Below are positions 1 through 10,267 of a stretch of DNA of 36,695 bases, one piece after another (positions within the stretch are counted from its first letter, which is position 1; every line of letters begins with the position of its first letter). Both the position numbers and the translations under genes were made by a program. Below the pieces are notes generated by a model, which was not told the origin of the DNA, searched no databases, and saw only the letters and a program-made list of their open reading frames with translations. Source of the stretch: Microdochium bolleyi (Eukaryota > Ascomycota > Sordariomycetes > Xylariales > Microdochiaceae); NCBI GenBank assembly GCA_001566295.1, contig KQ964300.1, positions 1 to 36,695 on the forward strand, written 5' to 3'.

Positions 1-91
1 GGTGGAGAGAAGGAGGGAAAGGGAGGACACTACGGAAATTACAGAAAAGTGACCCGTTCACTTGTGTGACCCGTTCACTTGTGGATTACGT
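1..91. mobile_element. Right-hand end of a Tc1/mariner (Fot1/Pogo-type) element, rest off the window
   Basis: Positions 66-91 end in GTGGATTACGT followed by TA (92-93). This is the reverse complement of the element end at 35631-35656, which lies next to a DDE transposase. The 26-bp match, the outward-facing end and the adjoining TA (the Tc1/mariner target duplication) identify an element end whose body lies to the left. Inside the end, positions 49-65 repeat the terminal 17 bp in tandem, which the 35631 end does not do. This is therefore probably the other (transposase-proximal) terminus of a related copy. No transposase coding is visible in these 91 bases. Confidence 0.7.
49..82. repeat. 17-bp tandem duplication inside the element end
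   Basis: GTGACCCGTTCACTTGT occurs at 49-65 and again at 66-82 without a gap. The second copy is part of the terminal inverted repeat. Duplicated subterminal repeats are commonly transposase-binding sites in Tc1/mariner elements (family knowledge); that role is an inference here. Confidence 0.7.
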
Positions 92-399
92 TATAGGTAT
101 TGATAAATCAACAAGAATAGAATACAGACAACCTTTCCAACTTCTGTTCCCTGATCGAAACAGTCGCTCTGCAGATTAGACTAGCTGTGACTAGAACTAC
201 ACCTGGGCGCTTGCTCGTACTTGGTCTAGCCCGGAAAAATACCTATCTCCCTGCTGCATTGTTTGCAATAGCCGTGTTGAAATGTTGTGTAGTGGAACTC
301 TCCAATAATGCCATTGTATATACTCACAGTTGGGGCAGACATTTCTACCAGTCAAGAAAATATTTCGATCTCAAGGGGAGCCGCATATCACGAATCATC

Positions 400-1201
400 A
401 TGGATCTACGCCGCATATCGCTCGTTGTGAGCTTCTTTCTTACAGGTGCTTTGCATTGTGCTGAAATCCTCCTTCACCCGGACAAGCCCATAATTTTGCC
501 GTTCCTGGGACCTCTTTTCGCGATTCCCCACCTCATTTGCCTTATCATGTTCCTTTTCGGCAATGAAGATTATTATTCTGCTGTCAAGCTTCTGTGTATA
601 GGAAACTTGTCCGTCATACAGGTATGTTGTGGATTTGTCTCAATAATGGATATGCTAAAGTTGCTGACTTATTGGCAAGTATACTCTCACTATTTGCCCA
701 ATCATCAAACTATACTCAGAGCTATGGCCTCAGTATTTGGCATACTTCTGGCCAATACTCCCTGCCATCCTTGTCGCGATACAGCTGTATCTCGCTGTTT
801 TTGGCATACTTTCAAAATCTGACGTGATCATCAGCTGTGTACCTCTGATTACCTCCGCAGCTTCCATGATTATCCCTGGATACGGCATGATGCGCTTTCT
901 ATTCGCAAAACTGCCTTCTCCTCTAATGTCTAGTTCCTCAACCTGGAAAATTGTAAGCTGGATGATCTGGATAGGATTCACATTCTGTCTTTCTTTGTCA
1001 CTAGTCATATTGGGGGCGACTTCGACAGTAGAGGATTTTGTGGTGTTTTCAGGCATCATTGGCGCTGCGCTTTCACTGTCGTGCGGAGATCTGTACCGCT
1101 GTTTGAATAAGCAGGTTCGTGTGGAACCTTCGAGTCAAAGCACTGACTATTTACTACGAGGAGCGACAGTCGTGGATGGTAGGAATATACAGGCGGTGTA
1201 G
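400..1201 (+). CDS. Hypothetical multi-pass membrane protein (two exons)
   Basis: I do not recognise this protein. Exon 1 runs 400-621 from the first ATG in the open frame. A GTATGT donor at 622 and a CAG acceptor ending at 733 join it in phase 0 to exon 2, 734-1201 (TAG). The product is about 229 residues. It contains about six hydrophobic stretches (near residues 5-20, 30-50, 75-95, 100-125, 145-170 and 175-195), short polar loops and a hydrophilic C-terminal tail of about 35 residues, so it looks like an integral membrane protein. It sits between two transposons, outside the ETP cluster, and nothing ties it to that pathway. The consistent hydrophobic pattern across the splice favours a real gene, but an inactive relic cannot be excluded. 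Confidence 0.5.
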
Positions 1202-1906
1202 ATCATGAACGAAAAGTCCAGGATCTCTGTTCCTTCCCTGGTACGTTATTGAACTCAAAATGAGGAATGAATTCAGTTCTGGACAAAAAACTCCGACCAG
1301 ATACACCACATCGACCACGCGGGATTCCCGTATATTTCCAACGCCTCACAGTAGGCGGTGGTTTAATATCACATCTTCCTCGACGAATGCATATCGCGGA
1401 CGCGAGACAGCATAAACGCATGGCTCCTCCTTTAATGACTCCTTTAATGAAGGAGAACTATTGCACAAACATAGCACCAATGGTATCGCCAGCATTTTAG
1501 TAGTGCGTCGTCCAGTGGGAGTTCAAAATGACAGGAAACATGTAATTACCTGGCTTGCTACAGGCTCTGGTCTTCCCATATGAAGCAAAGTAACATGAAT
1601 GATGAACATGGGAACGTATAAGTTATGGTTAAATAAATCTCAGAGGAAAGCCCGACTTTGCACAAACTTGTAGCATTGTACAATATTAAGCAGATTGAGC
1701 ATTCGTCGACAAAAGCTACTTAAAAAGTATATACTATGCGTGGCGACTACAGAGACTACCTATGAAATGCCGTATGTGCGGGAATGGTATCGTATTCCAT
1801 TGCCACACTACCTCCAGGTATATGAGTATGCTAACCCCCACCACATCATCGTCAACACCCGCTTTGGTCAGCAATTGTAAGGCCACACGACGTCGCAATT
1901 ACCCAA
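1202..1906. other. Intergenic, no gene seen
   Basis: About 700 bp between the hypothetical membrane-protein gene and the MULE. The open frames are short (at most 90 codons), overlap on both strands and show no domain pattern. No repeat or RNA gene was recognised. Confidence 0.6.
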
Positions 1907-1968
1907 GGCAATTACTACACGGGCATGAAGAATTGCTACCCGGGCATGACTCTTACACGGGCATGACT
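1907..1968. repeat. MULE left terminal inverted repeat
   Basis: The 62-bp core is a perfect reverse complement of 5527-5588. It holds three copies of a CGGGCATGA module at 1919-1928, 1941-1950 and 1958-1967. Confidence 0.9.
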
Positions 1969-2195
1969 TCTATCGCCTCTGATTCGCTCATTTTTTTCCT
2001 TCGACCCACAGGTACATCAGTGCAAAGGCGGTGAAGCAAGCTCTCTTAACAAGGCCGTGCTTTCGGTATAGTCAGAACCAACCAGGTCAACCAGGCCTCT
2101 AGAACAGGTCTTAGGCGTATATCAAAACAAGGTCTGGTTTTCAATACAGAACACGGCCAATTCCAGCACGCCCTAGAGGGCAGCTATCTATATCT

Positions 2196-5060
2196 CTATC
2201 CTCTAACTACTATAGATGGAAGAACCTCCTCGTCGCTGTCAAGCAGCTCCCACTGACTCCTTCGCCTGCGAATGCTAGATTGCGTCTTCCGTCCGTTGGC
2301 ACGTACTCCTGTAGTTCTTCCAGCTCCAAGAACAGCTGACCGGCTGCGCGTCTGGCGCTGGGATGAGGCACTGGCCTGGCTACTAGCCTGGCTGCTGGCC
2401 TGTTGGCTCGCTTCCAGAGCAAGCCTAGCTAGCGTTGACTTGTTGTGACTTCCTGGTGGTCGACCTCGTCTGCGCCCTGTCGCTTGGCTTGCTGGATTGC
2501 TGGCTCGTTGGCTACTCGGCTGGCTGCTTGCCTCAATGGCTAGCCGCGCTGGAACAACCTGCGTGGTGTTCTTAGGTCTGCCACGGAGAGCAGTGGCGAT
2601 CTTAGGGTCGAGGATTCGTCGGTATGGATCTCGAGAGGATGGCTCTCGTAGGCGCCACCGAGGATGGACCTCCCATTTGGTGAAAGGCGTGCCACTTCCC
2701 AGCTTTGAGTAGATTGTGTGGCAGCAGGGGATTCCAAGCTCGGTCGAAACCGAGCAGTCCTCACTGCAATCGCCAATGGGGTCAGGGAACGGATTCTTCC
2801 CCGTCGGCATTGCTTTCCTTGCTAGCCGATATTGTTTGTTGATAAGCCCGAGACCCTTCGAAGAGAGCGCTATTCGGAGTTCGCCAAGATACTCCGAGCT
2901 GGACCCTATGTACTCTCGCGCGGTAAGTACCTCGTCCGCTGCGCAGGCGTCGTTGAAATCTCGCTCCTGGTCCTTCATCATGTCCTGCATAGCCTCGATA
3001 AGCCGATAGAGATTGCTCATACCATTCAGGAGATAGCTCTTGATGTTGTTGTTGCTTGCTTCTGTCCCAGATGTGACGCGGATGCCGAAGTTGCGATAGT
3101 TGCGAATGAAACATCGTGCCCACTGCGCCCTGACAGGCATGTAGGTTCCATGGAGATACCGCAGGATGGCCCGCTGATCGTCAAATTCCCTACAGAGGCT
3201 TCCCCACGCCTTCTCGTGAGCTTCCTCTGTCTCCGCAAACAAGACGACCTTCCACATCATGAGAACCCCTCGATGGCTATGAGGGACGACTTCAGCTGTC
3301 TGCGCGTTGACCAACTGTCCGTCTTTCGGGCCGAGCTCAGCCTGTGCCTGTGGAGCGTAGTCCTCCCCGTTGCTGCTGTCGGGACTACTACTGCTACATT
3401 GGCCCTTGACCCACTTCTGCTTTGACTTGAGCAAGACGTTAGAATTGATGTGGTGGATGCACAGCTGCTGCTGTGCATCAGGGAACTGATCATTCAGGGC
3501 GGCCTTCATCTGACCGTCGAAGTCAGTAATGATAACGTCCGGTTGGCGAATAGAGTGCTGCTCTGAGATCTGTCGAATGCTCTCAGAGAGGAACTGGAAC
3601 CCCTCCCGTCTCTCGTTGTCGATCAGACCAAACGCCGCATTGTAGACAGAACCAAGGCAGGTCTGTCCTGTTGCTTGGAATAATGGAAGCTTGAAGCGGT
3701 TGGTGTTGTATGTGTTGTCGAAGCTGATGACCTCAGGAAACCGCTTCCACATCTGGAGGCAGTACGGAAAGGTCCAGACAAGACCGACGAGGCGGTTTGG
3801 CTCATCATCCGCCCACTTAACAAGATAGGGAATCTCCATCTCGTCGAACAGCTTGATCAGTGCTGCAGTAGGAGTGTGGCCGCTCAACTTGTCTCGGCTG
3901 ATACGAGACCTGGCGTTATAGATATCCTTTCGTGTAAAGGATGACTCGGGATGCTGCTCCAGGACGATCGCGCGTACGTCACGGGCCCGAATTCCGACCC
4001 GACGGCTTGTCGATTCGACTGTTGCCCTGATAGGTGTAGTGAGTCGTCTGTGGGAGGGATGGGCGGATGGTTTGATACTGGCCCCGTGGTTATGCTGGCT
4101 ATGCTCGGAATTATCGTGGTGTCGTAGAAGCCATCTACCTTCCTCCAGTGCTTCGGCAATGACCATCCATTTACAACCACACTTTCGAGACTTCCGTTGC
4201 CGAATACCGGTACTCTCTGAGGGGCGTGGTTCTCCGAATCGATCGCATTGGAAAGAGTACCGGATCTTCCGACCCTTATATGAGTAGGCATTTCGTCGAA
4301 CAATACCGAAGCCATTAGCCTTCGCGAAAGTATTCACCCGCTCGAACAGGACTTCGGCTGACGGCGCTGGGTCGCCTGGGATAGGTGGGTTCGGGATCGG
4401 GTCAGGGACAGGCGACAAGGGGTGGTCGGGCGAGGGCGGCGAGGCGATAGGCGGAGAGTGCCTTTCTCGGGGAGGCGAGTATGGCGGAGATGATTCGAAT
4501 GCAGTTGAACTGAGCGGCGAGTAGCCCCATATCTCGCGCCATTGGCGGACTCGTTCGTATGACCGGACGAGCTCGATGGTAAGTCTTCGATCTGTCCCAA
4601 TCACCTCGCGCACTAGCCTAAGGGCGGACTGAAACTGGGGTCTTGTTGGAGAGAATTGTTCTTGTGCTGATTGTTGTGGAGAGCAGGCAGGTGGCTGGCC
4701 GATTTCCGGGCCTGGTATAGGCATTCTTACTCGTTGCGACCGTCTTCCTCGGGTTGGGAAATCATTCGATAGGTGAATCTCATGATCGAATCGCAGCTCC
4801 CATGGTGGCTCGTTCAGCCCGCGCGATCCACGGGGCCGTGGCGCGGTCGTCAACGTCTCTGGATATGAGGCGAAAAGATTATAGAGTGCTTCATCGTCGC
4901 CGACGCCGTAGTGTCGGCCAATGCTCGTGCCTGTGCTATTAGAGGAAGGTGGTCTTGAACTATCAGATTGGTCCTGCCGCTGTCGTTTTCGAGGACGTAA
5001 TTGATAGCTTCGTAGTCGTTGGTTGCTTGCTGAGCTAGATCGAGAGTCGGGCTGGGACAT
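2196..5060 (-). CDS. MULE transposase (FAR1-like / MULE DDE / SWIM zinc finger / AT-hooks)
   Basis: Single open frame of 954 residues from the ATG at 5060, with no intron. The N-terminal 240 residues are Ser/Pro/Arg-rich. A FAR1/WRKY-GCM1-like DNA-binding region follows (about 245-335; cysteines in CGCKW and a downstream His-rich stretch). The MULE catalytic core shows FDNTYNTN (first Asp, about residue 447), TDFDGQM (second Asp, about 512) and SGTEASNN (Glu, about 663). A SWIM-type zinc finger with GIPCCH lies at about 763-782. Two AT-hook-like stretches (GRPKN, about 827; RRRGRPPG, about 866) precede a basic tail. Domain order and length fit fungal Hop-family transposases. It lies inside matching terminal repeats and looks functional. 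It is unrelated to the metabolite pathway except as a neighbour. Confidence 0.92.
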   Translation of the reverse strand: MSQPDSRSSSASNQRLRSYQLRPRKRQRQDQSDSSRPPSSNSTGTSIGRHYGVGDDEALYNLFASYPETLTTAPRPRGSRGLNEPPWELRFDHEIHLSNDFPTRGRRSQRVRMPIPGPEIGQPPACSPQQSAQEQFSPTRPQFQSALRLVREVIGTDRRLTIELVRSYERVRQWREIWGYSPLSSTAFESSPPYSPPRERHSPPIASPPSPDHPLSPVPDPIPNPPIPGDPAPSAEVLFERVNTFAKANGFGIVRRNAYSYKGRKIRYSFQCDRFGEPRPSESTGIRQRKSRKCGCKWMVIAEALEEGRWLLRHHDNSEHSQHNHGASIKPSAHPSHRRLTTPIRATVESTSRRVGIRARDVRAIVLEQHPESSFTRKDIYNARSRISRDKLSGHTPTAALIKLFDEMEIPYLVKWADDEPNRLVGLVWTFPYCLQMWKRFPEVISFDNTYNTNRFKLPLFQATGQTCLGSVYNAAFGLIDNERREGFQFLSESIRQISEQHSIRQPDVIITDFDGQMKAALNDQFPDAQQQLCIHHINSNVLLKSKQKWVKGQCSSSSPDSSNGEDYAPQAQAELGPKDGQLVNAQTAEVVPHSHRGVLMMWKVVLFAETEEAHEKAWGSLCREFDDQRAILRYLHGTYMPVRAQWARCFIRNYRNFGIRVTSGTEASNNNIKSYLLNGMSNLYRLIEAMQDMMKDQERDFNDACAADEVLTAREYIGSSSEYLGELRIALSSKGLGLINKQYRLARKAMPTGKNPFPDPIGDCSEDCSVSTELGIPCCHTIYSKLGSGTPFTKWEVHPRWRLREPSSRDPYRRILDPKIATALRGRPKNTTQVVPARLAIEASSQPSSQRASNPASQATGRRRGRPPGSHNKSTLARLALEASQQASSQASSQASASSQRQTRSRSAVLGAGRTTGVRANGRKTQSSIRRRRSQWELLDSDEEVLPSIVVRG

Positions 5061-5526
5061 AATGACGGCCTTGATCGCGACAGGAAGAGTGTCGCACGCA
5101 CGGATGAGAACATGGTTAAAGGGGCAGTTGATTTGACTATGAAAGAAGGAAAGAGGGGACCAATTTCAGCACAAAGGAATGACCTGCTTTGTGATGCACA
5201 TGCCTTGGAAGATGAGGCTATTGGATATTCCTGATACAGCGTGTGTTTGAGTGTTGGTCTCAGCAGGGGGCCTAACACACCACGCCTGGAGCCCTGTGAC
5301 CTTGACAAATATGGTATCTTTCACGAACAATCATTATCAGTAGGCTTGACATGCGACAAGAGGTAATTGGTGTAGTAGCTAGCTAGTGAATAGCTTCCAT
5401 ATGTCTCGTCGATCGTCGTGGTGGAGAGCTAATCCCGAGGTACAAGGGGAGCGTTGGCAGAATCTAGATGCACTAACAAAAAGGGATGGACCAATCAGAG
5501 GCTGCAAAAGGTCATGCCCGTGTAAG

Positions 5527-5588
5527 AGTCATGCCCGTGTAAGAGTCATGCCCGGGTAGCAATTCTTCATGCCCGTGTAGTAATTGCC
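5527..5588. repeat. MULE right terminal inverted repeat
   Basis: Perfect 62-bp complement of 1907-1968. One further GTCATGCCCGTGTAAGA module lies just inside it (from 5511), making this arm about 18 bp longer than the left one. Confidence 0.9.
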
Positions 5589-6453
5589 GTGGAAAGGGGG
5601 GGGGGGGGGGGTACAATGAGTCACCAGTACTGATCAACAAAGTTCAGAGTGCTTCAGACTTTTTAGACCATGTTCACAAATTTCCTCTCATCGCTCAAAA
5701 AAGCGATCTCAGATTGAGCGTGCTTCACTACGAACAAGGCAGCGCAGACGGACGCCTCTTTTTGTGATGTTGCTTAAACTAGTGGACCTAAAAAAACCCC
5801 GGAACAAAGCGACAGTTTCAACACGACGTTCAGATGCCCCGCCTTTGCTGGCATCTTGTTGTCGCGATCCGAGCGCTGGTTGAACTGGTCCTTGTACTCT
5901 CCTTCCACTCAGCATTGGTCGGGTGACCTCCGGTGCACCGGCGTCTCGTAAATGCTTGTTGTTATTGTTGTTGTTGTCGTTGTTGTCGTTGCTACTGCTG
6001 CTGTGTCGGTGATAACGTGCGGTTGGGTGCTGCTTCGGTGGCGGCAGCTGTCTAGGGTCCAGGCGAGGACCTCGCTATGTCTCTAGGAGTGTCGTTGTTG
6101 ATTTCCGAGTCTCTCTCCGCTAGGAGCTACAAAGAAATCGGTTCTGCTAGCGTATCACAGTGCCGCTACAGCGTCGAAGAGAACTCAAGAGTGAAATCTT
6201 GTTCAAGTCTATAGTTGTATATCGCAAACTGTGACGTTTCTTGGGAATGGTACTTGGACGTTCTGAGGGAGCATTGAATAGGTGATTTGCATCAGTGGTT
6301 ATGAATTGTAGTCTATCTTAAGGAAAGGTCTAAAAGAGTGTTTTCGAGCTTCAGAGCTCGGTTTGTATGCTCTCCAGGAGTCTCTGGGTGCTTACTCAGG
6401 ACCTTGGCGGAGCACTGCGCTGTACATCCCATGCTCCACGTCACACAAACACT
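5589..6453. other. Gene-free spacer with poly-G run and (GTT)n-like microsatellite
   Basis: No convincing coding frame in about 865 bp between the MULE and the prenyltransferase gene. A run of about 17 G begins near 5595. An imperfect GTT/GTC/GCT trinucleotide repeat occupies about 5957-6003. The 68-codon minus-strand frame at 5709-5915 has no recognisable content. Confidence 0.6.
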
Positions 6454-8154
6454 CTAGATCACTTCGGGCACGGCACCCGTACATCGCAGCCTCTTTGCGT
6501 TATTCTTGCCCAGGAGACCTAGCGGGTTCCTAGCCCTCTTCATGCCCCCCGAACCCGATCTACATGGATGATACAGCTCGGGGTTCAAGTACGAGTTGAC
6601 GGCGACGTCGGAGTTTTTGACCGCGCATGTGATGTACGTATGGAAGCCCAGTCCGTCGCTGAGTTCCCTGTGTGTGCTGCCATTGCGAGCATGAAATGTT
6701 AGTGGCAGTACTCCATATAATGAATATCATCCTGTCGCTCAGTTGTTCTTACCAGAGCTTCCGTACCCCGTCAAGGTATGTCATGCCACCTGCAAGGCCC
6801 TTGCCTCGCTTTTCCAAGTACCGTGACAGACCCAACGCAATCTGCTCGTCGTCCTGGGCGTAGTGACGCACGGGAAGGTAGACCTTTGAGGTAGGCAGTG
6901 GTAAACCCGGCTTGAGCTCGAAGTAGTATAGGATCCCCGCCGTACAATGAGGGTTCTCGGGTAGCGGGGCCTCGAGTATCTCGGCTTCGTTTCCCGCAGT
7001 GGCGAAGAGGTTGACCCACAGTTCCTTGAGAGATGAAACGGCGGATTCCGGCAACGGGGCGGCCCGGCCGCCGAGTGTGAGCATATCGAGGACACTGCCG
7101 AACGTTGTTTGTCTCGATCTCACATAAATCTTGACACGGGATTTTGATGGCGTGACGCAGTCCACTGCAACAATCTCCACGGTTACCGTCCCGGATGGGA
7201 ATGTCGCTATGTACTCGGTGAGTAGATGGAACGAGTCCAAGACAGAAGCCGAATCCGAAGGCTCGCGTAACCTCAGCCCACTTAAGGCCGCTTCGGTCAG
7301 TTCTAGCCTCCCCGTGCCGAGAGATGCGGCTTTGAGAGAGGGTAGGAAGTAGTACTTGACTACCATGTCTCCGTTGTGCTCGAGGTCAAAGGCTATAAAG
7401 GTCTGAGAGGGGGGCTTGCAGGTCGAGGGTGGCAGTCCATCGGAAGCGCCGTTCTGAAGAGACTTCTTCTGACAGAGGGTGAGGCATTGCAAGAAGTGTC
7501 GGTACCAGTGGAGGTCCAGACTGGGTGTGTATGGTAACGTGCTGCCAAGTAACACGGCCGAGGCATGTACGTTATGGGGGTCGATATCAGAACCTGCATC
7601 CCAGCCGATGGGCTCGACCGAGTACCGGACGGCCGGTAGCCTGTCGTCCCCGGACCAAGACCAGCTCAGCTCTGCGGGGGTGTGGTCGTCCGTCATGAAG
7701 CTCTTCCATCGTGGGCTGGGATTCACAGGATATGCCGCGAGAGAGGCTGTGATGTGGTTGGCAAAAAAGCTTCGGTGGGCAGCTATGGTCGAGCCCACAT
7801 AACCGGCCATGCTCATCATGGAATACAAGGCGTTGCCAAGCTCGATGTCCCAGAGCTGCTGGTGAGCATTCTTCAAATCCTTCTCGGCCTTTAACACGTC
7901 ACAAACTGTGATGTGGCTGAAATCTCCGTACTACCATCAGATTAGCGACGTCAACGACTCTGTCTCTAGTTTCGCTTACATGTAATGGCAGGCTCCCTAG
8001 GGCCAGAGGCGGAGATGAATACAATTTGGTAGCACTATGGCGTCTGACTCGTGTTAGGGGCAAAAGCCACAACAGGTGAAATGGGTGCAGTGACGTACCT
8101 TTCCACCAAGTCACTAGCGAAGCCGCCTGCCCTGTATAGCTCGAGACTAGCCAT
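6454..8154 (-). CDS. sirD: DMATS-family aromatic prenyltransferase (SirD-like)
   Basis: Transfers a dimethylallyl group from DMAPP to an aromatic amino acid; SirD of the sirodesmin cluster O-prenylates tyrosine as the first step. Exons: 8154-8099, 7916-6753, 6667-6454 (introns 182 and 85 bp; phases close), giving 477 residues, close to the usual 430-480. The apparent stop at 6749 is a GTAAGA donor; the third exon supplies the conserved C-terminal part with HTYITCAV and SYLNPELYHP. ABBA-fold landmarks: substrate-side Glu in PAELSWSW (residue 101), RYSVEP, FDLEHNG..KYYFLP, RVKIYVR and YYFELKPG...KVYLPVRHY, the basic and Tyr residues that hold the diphosphate. Divergently transcribed from the GliI-like gene. 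The symbol is borrowed from Leptosphaeria. Tyrosine as substrate is an inference; a tryptophan prenyltransferase is the alternative. Confidence 0.88.
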
Positions 8155-8782
8155 GTTCGATATCCTGTGGCAATGGCTACACGAATGGACTGAGTGGTAT
8201 TGTTGGTTCCCGAATGACGCGAGAAAGATAATTATGGCGAATGTCACTGGCGTAATACTTGTAGTCACCAGACGATTTTTGATTGGGGTACTGAGTCTTC
8301 CCCAAAACCTCTGACGTTGACAACCGAATTCTCTACCGGGATGGCTAGAGGCGTGTGCAAAACGAACCTCGTCGCCGTCTACTTTTTCTCCGCTCGACGC
8401 CTAAGCACAGGTCGCAGGTATAATTGCCGAAGGCAATAAGCGCCAGCGCTGGCGTCTAGCATTGCGAAAAGGGAATGTTGCTTGTCTCAGCGCACCACTG
8501 GTGCTGCCAATCAATGGTTTGGCTCAAATTTGATGCCGATTGAGTCGCCGAAGGCGGGTTCTGAAATCGTCCTGGCAAGGGAGTCCCCTGGTCGCCGAAC
8601 GGCAGGATTCGACACGCGGGACTTAGATTGGAACCCGCACAGCTGCGATAGAGCATAAAAATTATCCAGCAGCGTGAAAAACGGATTGCTCTCGTGTCTG
8701 GTAAATATGGCCATAAGGAACAGACTCGGCCGATCTAGCCTGAGATATCAACTGACAAAGTGTAAGAGACGAAAGCACTTCC
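8155..8782. promoter_or_regulatory. Divergent promoter of the prenyltransferase and GliI-like genes
   Basis: 628 bp between two divergent starts. It holds TCGCCGA at 8545-8551 and 8592-8598 (reverse complement TCGGCGA) and the palindrome TCGGCCGA at 8726-8733, 50 bp before the GliI-like ATG. CGG-containing inverted sites are typical Zn2Cys6 targets, so regulation by the cluster's own factor is plausible (inference). TTGCCGAAGGCAA at 8424-8436 is another short inverted repeat. Confidence 0.45.
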
Positions 8783-10169
8783 ATGATGCTTTCCCAAAGA
8801 TGCCTGCAGAGGAACGCGGTATTGATTCCAAAACTCCTGGGCGACCATGGGGCACAACTTCACGGCGCGGCCGAGGTCTATGACCTTAGCACAGCCGAAA
8901 ACCAGCTCCTAATGGAGAAATTGGCCGCCCGGGCCGTTGGCAGCTTTTCCGAGCTGAAAGCACAGGTGTGCCACTCGCCGTATTCACACTGTATCAGAGT
9001 CCATGGTTCGATTTACTGATTTTTATGCAGACCTTCTCATACAGTCCTGGCGTGGGAGGCAGTCCCGGTGCCAGGCAACGGATCGCTGATTTGCTCAGCA
9101 GCCAATTCCAGCCTCAGGCAGAGGTTAAGCTGGAGCATATAGTCCTTGGTGCTGGGGGAAGCTTCGCGCTGAACGCACTGGTGGAACAGATCTGCGAGCC
9201 TACGGATGCCATTCTCATCGCAGCCCCCTACTGGCCCGGGCTCGACCTTTCAATCTCCGTAGCCTACGGCGCCACCGTGGTACCTGTCCACGTGCCTCTG
9301 GAGTCATTCTTTTCCACAGAGAGCATCGTCCACTACGAAGAGGCTTTGAGTAGATCCAAGGCCCCGGTGAAGGCTGTGCTAATCTGCAACCCGCACAACC
9401 CACTGGGCTGCAACTATCCCAAATCGACACTACAGGCTATCCTCAGCTTCTGCACCCGTCACAAGCTACACTTCATCTCGGATGAAGTTTATGCACTCTC
9501 TCAACATGTGTCTCGATCGTCCAACTCAGCCACCAGTACCGACGTAGAAGGCAGCGGGCCCTTTGTTTCGGCGCTTCAGCTGGATCCCGGCCAGGATGGA
9601 GCAGGGCTAGTACATGTCCTGTATAGCCTTAGCAAGGATTTTGGGTGCAACGGCCTTCGGATTGTGAGCCACTGCATTCCCAGTAGACGTATTGGCCCAA
9701 CAACTTCATGGTGCGCTGACGTTCTGAATAGGGTGCCTTCATTTCCCAGTCCAACAAGCACGTCTGTATGAGCGGCGCGCTCAGCACCTTTTGCCAAACC
9801 TCTGCCGTGGCGGCGCTGATAGCCGAGAAAGCCGTGCTCCATCCCGATAACATTGCGTTCATCAACGGCCAGGGCCGGGAAATGCTCACAGATGCGTATA
9901 CAGTGCTGAGGGAGTTTCTCGCGATCCGTCACATCGAGTTTGTCCCAGCAGTGTCTGGCATGTTTGTATTTGCACGATTGTGTCCGACAGAGGCCGCGGA
10001 GGACGAAGTAAGGTTTCGGCTTCTGCTCAAGAAGAACGCCGTGGTCCTGGCTGCAGGCACCGACTACCATTTTCAGCGTCCTGGCTGGTTTCGCATCTGC
10101 TACGCTGTACAGCGGCAACGGTTAGAGGAAGCCCTTCGGAGGATTGCCGTTTGCTTGGATCAGATGTAA
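8783..10169 (+). CDS. gliI: PLP-dependent C-S lyase, aminotransferase class I fold (GliI-like)
   Basis: In ETP pathways this enzyme splits the bis-cysteinyl conjugate to release the dithiol. Exons: 8783-8965, 9031-9663, 9732-10169 (introns 65 and 68 bp, all phase 0), giving 417 residues. Fold-type I landmarks: Asn in STAEN near residue 40, the ACC-synthase-like YSPGVGGSPG, NPHNPLG (PLP Asn), SDEVYALS (PLP Asp/Tyr), the Schiff-base lysine in SLSKDFGCNG (K263), and PGWFRICYA near the end (carboxylate-binding Arg). The ACC-synthase-like sequence and SKDFGCNG are typical of GliI/SirI rather than ordinary aminotransferases. The start is the first of two adjacent ATGs. Its 3' end faces that of the P450 with 98 bp between stops. 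Symbol borrowed from Aspergillus fumigatus. Confidence 0.9.
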
Positions 10170-10267
10170 CGAATAATCAATTTTTCTTCATTTGCTTGCG
10201 CTTTTCCGCGGCAAAATAGTCACACCGCCTCTTGTATATTTCCTCTTTCTCCATCGACACAAAACAA

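Larger units (their letters stand above)
1907..5588 (-). mobile_element. Complete Mutator-like element (MULE, fungal Hop type)
   Basis: A 3.68-kb unit bounded by inverted repeats (1907-1968 and 5527-5588) and carrying one intact transposase on the minus strand. The termini begin GGCAATTACTACACGGGC and contain repeated CACGGGCATGA modules: three in the left arm and four in the right, where one module of about 18 bp is extra. Past that insertion the arms stay similar for about 30 bp more (CCTCTGATT motif), so the full repeat is about 90-110 bp. MULEs usually make 8-10 bp target duplications. The flanks 1898-1906 and 5589-5597 do not match, so the insertion is old, rearranged, or next to the unstable poly-G run. 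Intact coding and ends suggest recent activity. Confidence 0.85.

Noticed and set aside
6749..6751. Stop codon that would end the prenyltransferase about 70 residues early
   Set aside because: It lies inside a GTAAGA donor. Splicing 6752-6668 in phase 2 joins a third exon with the conserved DMATS C-terminus, so the gene is not truncated.
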